In this document: positions 58,838 through 64,000 of the stretch, piece after piece
Layout of the letters: each line of letters opens with the position of its first letter
Position numbering within the stretch: the stretch's first letter is position 1
Assembly (NCBI RefSeq): GCF_013302895.1
Contig: NZ_VJOK01000001.1
Coordinates: 7,072,694 to 7,136,693 of the forward strand
Source: Streptomyces albus subsp. chlorinus
GTDB lineage: Bacteria > Actinomycetota > Actinomycetes > Streptomycetales > Streptomycetaceae
Direction of reading: 5' to 3'
DNA: 64,000 bases
Position numbers and translations under genes: made by a program
The notes under the pieces: model-generated
What the model was told of the DNA's origin: nothing
Database searches by the model: none
What the model saw: only the letters and a program-made list of their open reading frames with translations

Positions 58838-59131
58838 TCAGCCCTGGCGGGCCGCCATCCCGCGCTTGACGTCGTCCACGTTCATCGCGGGCTGGACCGT
58901 CACCTCCGCGCCCATCTCGGTGAAGAAGGGCTCCGTGAGGGGCACGAGCTGGGAGGGGTCCTGCATGTCGATCACGAACAGGCAGCAGCGGCGCCCTCTC
59001 TCCGGGGTGAAATACGCGGCCTCCGGCTGGAGCCGCTGCAGCAGGGATTCGAGCAGCTCGGCCATCCTGCCGCTCTGAATCAGTTCGTTCCCCTTGTCCG
59101 TGTCCAGCCTGGCCTTCAGCAGCATGCGCAT
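58838..59131 (-). CDS. Small ferredoxin-fold protein (DUF3303-like or muconolactone isomerase-like)
   Basis: 97 residues from the ATG at 59131 with GAGGAG upstream. The strand-helix-helix-strand order (MRMLLKARLD, helix, RCCLFVIDMQDPSQLVPLTE, EVTVQPAMNVDDV) suits a dimeric alpha/beta barrel. Catalytic residues are not evident. Confidence 0.75.
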   Translation of the reverse strand: MRMLLKARLDTDKGNELIQSGRMAELLESLLQRLQPEAAYFTPERGRRCCLFVIDMQDPSQLVPLTEPFFTEMGAEVTVQPAMNVDDVKRGMAARQG

Positions 59132-59453
59132 CGTGTGCTCTCCTCGCGGCTCATGGGTACGGGGCCCGTCCCCCCCTCACCGTCACCCGCGCGGAGACGT
59201 GGCGCGACAGGACGGCTCCAAGGGGGTGACGGGCCCCCGGCGACCCACGGCCGCGGCCGCTACGCTCCCGCCTCTTCCAGGTCGGCGGCCAGTTCCGCCC
59301 GCCCGTGCGGGGACATGCGGTGATGGAGGAGTGTCCCGGCGGCGGGATCCCGCCGACTCCGCCAGCCCCGCCGACTCCGGCAGCCCCTCCGAGCTGCCGC
59401 CGACGGGTGTGAGGTCCGGCGTGCGTGCGGTTCCCGCGGGGAAGAGGGGAGGC

Positions 59454-59831
59454 ATGGTGACGGAGGAACCCACGGCCCGTGCCCAGCTCGCCCTGGTGCT
59501 GGACTGCGCCGACAACGACCGGCTCGCCCGTTTCTGGTGCGCCGTGCTCGGCTACCGCAGGGTCCGGGCCGTCGATCCCTATGTGAGCCTCGCGCCGTCG
59601 GACGGCAAGGGGCCGGAGCTGCTGCTTCAGCGGGTGCCCGAACCCAAACGGGGCAAGAACAGGATGCATCTCGACCTGCGCGTCCCCCGGCTGGAACCGG
59701 AACTCTCCCGGCTCCAGGCCTGCGGCGCCACGGTGCTGAGGGGGCCTTTCGACGACAACGGCATACTGACGACCGTGCTCGCGGACCCCGAGGGCAACGA
59801 GTTCTGCCTGCTGGTCTGGCCGGGTTCCTGA
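59454..59831 (+). CDS. VOC-superfamily (glyoxalase-like) protein
   Basis: 125 residues from the ATG at 59454; a GTG three nt later is equally possible because AGGGGAGG lies close. The two beta-alpha-beta-beta-beta halves are visible (LVLDCADNDRLARFWCAVLGY and RMHLDLRV, then VLADPEGNEFCLL). The metal ligands His and Glu are present in the second half. Substrate is unknown. Confidence 0.85.
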   Translation: MVTEEPTARAQLALVLDCADNDRLARFWCAVLGYRRVRAVDPYVSLAPSDGKGPELLLQRVPEPKRGKNRMHLDLRVPRLEPELSRLQACGATVLRGPFDDNGILTTVLADPEGNEFCLLVWPGS

Positions 59832-60024
59832 CCGATCCTTGGCGGCTGAAGGGGCCAAGGGGGCGCGGACGCCGTCGCGTCCCGCTGCCGGGCGCGCGTG
59901 CCGGCCGCCGCGGAAGGCGTGTGCGCTGCCGGAGAGCGAGCGGTGGCGTGCCGGACTCTTGACACTCTTATTGGTCTGGTCCGATGTGCGGTGTCTGGTG
60001 CACTCTCCCCACCCGGAGGCAGCC

Positions 60025-60380
60025 GTGGCTCGCACCCGCTTACGCTCAGGCCCGCACAGACGCCGACTCCGCGCCGCCACCGCGGCGTTCGCCCTCGCCG
60101 CGGCGGCCCTGCTCGCGGCACCTGCCGCCGCCCGGACGCGCCGACCGGGGGCACGGACCGCGGCGGGCCCGGCCACCGACTCCGCCGTCACGGCCGCGCT
60201 GCCCGGGCACGCGCTGATCGGCTGTCTGCACTCCAGCTTCGCCAACGGCTCCGGCTACACCCGGCTGGCCGACGTCCCCGAGAGCCGGGACGTCATCAAC
60301 CTCGCGTTCGGGGAGCCGACCTCATCGACCTCCGGCGACATCCGCTTCCGCCTCTGTCCACACGGGCAACGTCTTCCCCG
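60025..60380 (+). pseudogene. Truncated secreted GH18 chitinase
   Basis: A GTG at 60025 with GGAGG six nt upstream starts a signal peptide (HRRRLRAATAAFALAAAALL). It continues into the first barrel strands of a Streptomyces chitinase: HALIGCLHSSFANGSGYTRL, then DVINLAFGEPTS and GDIRFRLCP. After about residue 115 the frame no longer looks like chitinase. The catalytic DxxDxDxE motif is absent, so the gene is broken. Confidence 0.72.
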
Positions 60381-60440
60381 CGGGAGTTCTCGAAGAACTT
60401 CAACAGCCGGCGCTCCAGGACTTCCTGACCGGCCCGGCCA

Positions 60441-60482
60441 CTCGTCGGCGCGTGACCTGGTCTCGTCGGCGCGTGACCTGGT
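60441..60482. repeat. 21-bp tandem duplication at a truncation junction
   Basis: CTCGTCGGCGCGTGACCTGG plus T occurs at 60441-60461 and again at 60462-60482. It lies between the broken chitinase and the end of the double methyltransferase gene, suggesting a past recombination event. Confidence 0.85.
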
Positions 60483-62522
60483 TCAGGCCGTCACCTGTGC
60501 GGTGAGGCGGTGGTCCGTCCAGGTCAGATCGATGCCGAGCCGGTCGCCGGACTTGACGGGGACGGAAACCGGGAACGGGACGACGGCCTGCTCCCAGTGC
60601 GAGGCCGTGCGGGCCGGGCTGTTGCTCAGCACGGGCGCCTCGGCGGACTCCCCCAGGACGGCTTCGAACCAGACCAGGAGGGCTTGGGCCTCGCCGGTGC
60701 GGGTGACATCCAGCGACAACCGCTTGCCGCCCGGGTCCGCCGCGCCGGAGCGGAGAGCGAACGCGAGGATCTCGACGGGATCGGAGAGCAACTCGTGCGG
60801 ATAGGTCCTCAACTGCAACGGGTAGTGGCCCTGAGCCGCCGCCACGTTCATCAGCGACACGTCGAATCCGGCCGCCCCCTGGACACGGCCCAGCCCGATC
60901 GCCGCGTCGCAGTGCAGCAGTTGTCCGTACACGCGTGCCGAGCCCGGCAGCAGGACGCCGTCGGGCGCGAGCAGTTCGGCGCGGGCGTGCCGGACGGTCG
61001 GCAGCAGTCCCTCGTCGATCAGCGCGCTGCCGACGACCTCGGCCACGACGAGGTCGGCACGCCGTGGCAGGCCCCGGCCGACACCCAACCCGGTGGACCG
61101 CTCGGTGAGAACGGTGACGCGTCCGGACATGCCATGGGCGGCGACGACCTGCCGGGCCACCTCGGCGAGCAGCGGGTTCTCCTCGCACGAGACGACCTGC
61201 CCGGCGCCGGCGCGCACGGCGGCCATCGCCAGCAGCCCCGAGCCCGTCCCGATGTCGAGCACCAGGGAATCCGGCGTGACGTGCTGTTCGATGGCCCTCA
61301 CCAGCGCGTCATTGCGCTCGGTGTCGTTGAGCATCGCGAAGTGCCAGCGGGGGACGGCACGGGAAGCGAGGTCCGCGAAGGCTTCCGAGCCGGGGCTGAA
61401 CGGTTCCCCGGGGTGCCGGCGCAGGGCGCTCTCGGCCGCGGCGGCCAGGCGGTGCAGCCGCCGGGTCACGCTCTGCAGGGCGGCGGTGGTCAGCCTCAGC
61501 TCGGAGTCGGTGCTCCGGTGGTGCACGTCGGACGGGGAAGACGGCGCGGACCCGGGCGAGTCGGGGGAGGTGAGCGTCATGGGGAGTGCTGATCCTTTCT
61601 GGGGGCCTGGGCCTGGGCCTGGGCCGGGGCGGGTTCCGGTGCTGTTGTCGGTGCCTGTGCGGGGGCGGGTGCCGGTGCCTGTACGGGGGCGAGTCCGGGT
61701 ACGGTGCCCGGCCGGCGGGGCACCGGGCGCGGCCCGGCCCATGAACAGCCGGGTGGCCGTGGCGACCCGCACGCTGCGGCAGCCGTCCAGCACGGTGCGC
61801 AGCTCACCCAGCAGCCGGGTGCGGAGCCCGGCGTCGAGCGCGCGGTAGCCGGAGAGGGAGGCCAGGAGGTCCACGTAACGGCCGGGCGGCAGGAGACGCT
61901 CCTCGCGGTAGCTGCGCCGTACGGGGTCGGTGAACAGGCCGTCGGCGGTCATTTGTTCGAGCGGCCAGTCGTCGCCGCTCAGGATGGGGCCGAGGGTGTG
62001 GGCGCCGAGAGGGCCGCAGCCGTTGCGCTCGTGCGCCTCGGCCAGCGCGGAGTTGAGGCCGGGATCGCTGACGCTCAGATCGATCCACCACAGGGCCAGG
62101 ACCCCGCCGGGCACCAGGAGCCGGTGGGCCTTGGTCCAGCGCACCGCCGGGTCGACCCAGTGCCAGGCCTGGGCCGACAGTACGAGGTCGACGGGGGGTG
62201 CCGTGCTCGCGGGCCACTCCTCGAAACCGCTGACCACGACGTCGACGGCGGGCGAGCCGGCGAACCGGCGGGCCAGGACCCCGGCCATCCGGGCGTCCGG
62301 CTCCAGGCAGGTGAGCCGCACTCCGTTCCTGACGAACGCCTCCGTCGCCTTGCCGGTGCCCGCCCCGACCTCGACCGCTGCGGCGCGGCGCGGCGCCGCG
62401 TAGGCCAGCACGTCGTGGACCAGTTGCCGTGGATAGTGCGGACGGGCACGGTCGTAGGTCTCGGGGTCCTGGCCGAACACGGTGCGCCGGCGGCGGGGAA
62501 ACCGCAACGGGCCCCCGGTCAC
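60483..62522 (-). CDS. Double methyltransferase: two SAM-dependent domains in one frame
   Basis: 679 residues from a GTG at 62522. Domain 1 (about 15-265) is a class I methyltransferase with VEVGAGTGKATEAFVRNG. A Thr/Arg/Gly/Pro repeat linker (about 275-310, GPGPGPGP) joins it to domain 2 (315-679), a PRMT-like enzyme with LDIGTGSGLLAMAAVRAG and the double-E-like loop VVAEVVGSALIDEGLL. Domain 2 has its own ATG at 61580 with GAAAGGA upstream, so it may also be made alone. The end of domain 1 resembles the partial gene at the right edge. It is probably part of a biosynthetic cassette. Confidence 0.82.
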   Translation of the reverse strand: MTGGPLRFPRRRRTVFGQDPETYDRARPHYPRQLVHDVLAYAAPRRAAAVEVGAGTGKATEAFVRNGVRLTCLEPDARMAGVLARRFAGSPAVDVVVSGFEEWPASTAPPVDLVLSAQAWHWVDPAVRWTKAHRLLVPGGVLALWWIDLSVSDPGLNSALAEAHERNGCGPLGAHTLGPILSGDDWPLEQMTADGLFTDPVRRSYREERLLPPGRYVDLLASLSGYRALDAGLRTRLLGELRTVLDGCRSVRVATATRLFMGRAAPGAPPAGHRTRTRPRTGTGTRPRTGTDNSTGTRPGPGPGPGPQKGSALPMTLTSPDSPGSAPSSPSDVHHRSTDSELRLTTAALQSVTRRLHRLAAAAESALRRHPGEPFSPGSEAFADLASRAVPRWHFAMLNDTERNDALVRAIEQHVTPDSLVLDIGTGSGLLAMAAVRAGAGQVVSCEENPLLAEVARQVVAAHGMSGRVTVLTERSTGLGVGRGLPRRADLVVAEVVGSALIDEGLLPTVRHARAELLAPDGVLLPGSARVYGQLLHCDAAIGLGRVQGAAGFDVSLMNVAAAQGHYPLQLRTYPHELLSDPVEILAFALRSGAADPGGKRLSLDVTRTGEAQALLVWFEAVLGESAEAPVLSNSPARTASHWEQAVVPFPVSVPVKSGDRLGIDLTWTDHRLTAQVTA

Positions 62523-62571
62523 CGGGCCCCCGAGGGCGCTGTGCGGCCCGGGCCGGGGCCAGGGCGCCGCC

Positions 62572-63768
62572 TCACCAGGACACCGGCAGTTCGTGGACGC
62601 CGTAGTCGACCATCTCCGTGCGGTACCGCAGCTGTTCGGCGGGCACGGCCAGGCGCAGGCGCGGAAAGCGTGCGAGCAGACCGCGGAGGGCCACCACGAG
62701 CTGCAGGCGGGCCAGGTGCTGGCCCAGGCACTGGTGGGCGCCGTGGCCGAACGCGAGGTGCGGGGTGTGCGCCCGGGTCACATCGAGGGAGTCGGGGTCG
62801 CGGAACCTCATCGCGTCGCGGTTGGCGGACGCCATGTGGCCGATCACCGTGTCGCCCGCGCCGATCCCGCGTCCGCCGAGTTCCACGTCGGTGCCGGCCA
62901 CCCGGATCGCGCCGAACTGGACGACGGACAAGAAGCGCAGCAGCTCGTCGACGGCGTGGCCGGCCAGGCCCGGCTCCCGCCGCACCAGCTCCAGTTGCCC
63001 GGGGTTCCGCAGCAGAGCGAGGACGCCGAGCGAGATCATCTGGGCGGTGGGTTCGTGGCCGGCGAGCAGCAGCAGGCCGCCCATGCCCGCGAGTTCCTCG
63101 TCGCTGAGCAAGTCCGCTCCACTGAGCCGGGCCAGCTCCCCGAGCAGCCCGGCCCCGGGGTCGGAGCGCTCGTGTGCGACCACCCGCAGCATGAAACGGT
63201 GCATCGCGTCGCCGGTCGCGGCCTTCAGCTCCCCGGGCAGCGCCAGGTTGAAGATGATCTGGGAACGCTGCTGTACCTGGGCGTGGTCGTCGACCGGCAC
63301 CCCCAGGAACCGGCAGATCACCATGGACGCCACGGGCAGAGAGAAGGCCCGCACGAGGTCGAGCGGACCGCCCCGGCGCTCCATGTCGTCCAGACGGCCG
63401 GTCACGATCTCCTCGACGACGGGTGCCAGCCTCCGTACCTGCCGCACGGTGAACCGCCCCGTGAGCAGCCGCCGGTACCGCATGTGGTCGGGAGCGTCCA
63501 TGGCGCTGAACACCCCCGGCCGCACGGGACGTTGGGCGACTTTCCGGGACAGCGCGCGGAACGGGTTCGCGGCACGGTCGGGACGGGAGCTGAAACGCGG
63601 GTCCGCCAGCATCTTCTTCAGGTGTGCGTAGTCGCTCACCAGCCAGCCCGTGCGGCCGTCCGGGAAGAGCAGACGGCTCACCGGCGCCTCGGCCCTGATC
63701 CGGGCGAACGCGGGCGGCGGGTCGAGCGGGCAGCTACGTGTGGTCGGCAAGGGCGCGGGGGACGTCAT
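62572..63768 (-). CDS. Cytochrome P450
   Basis: 398 residues from the ATG at 63768. Heme loop FGHGAHQCLG at 340-349 (Cys347) and ExxR at Glu275/Arg278 are intact. The I-helix reads A236-G-H-E-P240-T241: Pro takes the usual Thr position, with Thr shifted by one, as in the P450 at 11610. It lies between a methyltransferase (right edge) and the double methyltransferase, 49 bp from the latter, suggesting oxidation and methylation steps on a secondary metabolite. Confidence 0.92.
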   Translation of the reverse strand: MTSPAPLPTTRSCPLDPPPAFARIRAEAPVSRLLFPDGRTGWLVSDYAHLKKMLADPRFSSRPDRAANPFRALSRKVAQRPVRPGVFSAMDAPDHMRYRRLLTGRFTVRQVRRLAPVVEEIVTGRLDDMERRGGPLDLVRAFSLPVASMVICRFLGVPVDDHAQVQQRSQIIFNLALPGELKAATGDAMHRFMLRVVAHERSDPGAGLLGELARLSGADLLSDEELAGMGGLLLLAGHEPTAQMISLGVLALLRNPGQLELVRREPGLAGHAVDELLRFLSVVQFGAIRVAGTDVELGGRGIGAGDTVIGHMASANRDAMRFRDPDSLDVTRAHTPHLAFGHGAHQCLGQHLARLQLVVALRGLLARFPRLRLAVPAEQLRYRTEMVDYGVHELPVSW

Positions 63769-63836
63769 GCCTGGGAGGCCTCCAGAGTGAACCGTTGTGC
63801 GCGGCTGGTCGGGTGGTCGTCATGAGGGGGCGGGGG

Positions 63837-64000
63837 CTACGTGGTCCGGGCCAGGAACAGGTCTGTCGTGACGGCCAGTTCGATCCCGCCCGCACGGTCG
63901 AGGACCTCGCCGATCTCGCGCAGCATCGCTCCCCGTACCGCCTCAGGTGCGGCTTTGTAGACGGAGATGGTGGCCAGCAGGTCGAGGTAGCGCCGGGTCG
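63837..64000 (-). CDS. C-terminal end of a SAM-dependent methyltransferase (partial)
   Basis: The minus-strand frame running in from the right edge ends at TAG (63839-63837). It reads RRYLDLLATISVYKAAPEAV and finishes in VTTDLFLARTT. It matches the end of domain 1 of the double methyltransferase (RYVDLLASLSGYRAL ... VATATRLFMGRA), so it is a paralogue. The SAM-binding part lies outside the window. Confidence 0.7.
   Translation of the reverse strand, partial: TRRYLDLLATISVYKAAPEAVRGAMLREIGEVLDRAGGIELAVTTDLFLARTT

Noticed and set aside
1..64000. CRISPR arrays, tRNA or rRNA genes, insertion sequences, integrases
   Set aside because: No regularly spaced repeats, cloverleaf-like tRNA sequence, transposase or recombinase motif was seen. 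Short tandem repeats present are inside or beside protein genes.

Overview
The window is very GC-rich with strong codon-position bias. Together with Streptomyces-style gene families (Tat-exported propeller protein, MsiK-type sugar ABC operons lacking their own ATPase, Type-1 receptor/NTPase pair, LacI/DeoR/TetR-controlled catabolic units, small secreted proteins), it points to an actinomycete chromosome, most likely Streptomyces. I see no rRNA, tRNA, CRISPR array, insertion sequence or replication origin. The organism assignment is inferred from gene content and style only.

Layout. 0-10.1 kb: a secreted beta-propeller protein, then a LacI-regulated alpha-1,3-glucan utilisation operon (binding lipoprotein, two permeases, GH13 alpha-glucosidase, secreted GH87 alpha-1,3-glucanase) that ends in a 15-bp hairpin. 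10.5-21.0 kb: ten genes on the minus strand, read as His-rich membrane peptide, Cu(I)-type P1B ATPase, PCu(A)C-like copper chaperone, His/Met-rich membrane protein, ECF sigma factor, metallophore-type binding lipoprotein, FecCD-type permease, ATPase, cytochrome P450 and DIT1/PvcA-type isocyanide synthase. I read this as one metal-homeostasis locus that probably makes and recovers a copper-binding isocyanide. 21.3-30.1 kb: accessory enzymes (phosphotransferase, two luciferase-like monooxygenases, DUF2264 protein, GNAT, alpha/beta hydrolase) and a HEAT-repeat remnant. 30.2-34.1 kb: a P-loop NTPase coupled to a membrane-tethered periplasmic-binding-fold protein. 34.3-36.1 kb: isochorismatase-fold hydrolase and a GlxA-type AraC regulator. 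37.2-39.7 kb: a TetR gene divergent from a CocE/NonD hydrolase around a perfect 27-bp palindrome. 39.9-40.9 kb: small secreted or acidic His/Asp-rich proteins. 40.9-46.1 kb: nucleoside/ribose salvage (ribokinase and LacI divergent from nucleoside hydrolase and an MFS transporter). 46.2-53.1 kb: secreted proteins, a PH-like membrane protein, a flavin-barrel protein and a fold-type I PLP decarboxylase. 53.4-57.6 kb: the fructose PTS operon (DeoR regulator, fruK, fruA and an HPr gene). 57.7-59.8 kb: small regulatory and hypothetical genes. 60.0-64.0 kb: a truncated chitinase followed by a minus-strand tailoring cassette (methyltransferase, P450, double methyltransferase) that runs off the right edge.

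How the genes work together. Three sugar systems (alpha-glucan, nucleoside/ribose, fructose) each carry a local repressor with recognisable operators. The isocyanide/copper locus has on one strand everything needed to make a small isocyanide ligand, import a metal-ligand complex, respond transcriptionally and handle Cu(I) at the membrane. It is the most interesting system here and, as far as I know, this exact arrangement has not been described.
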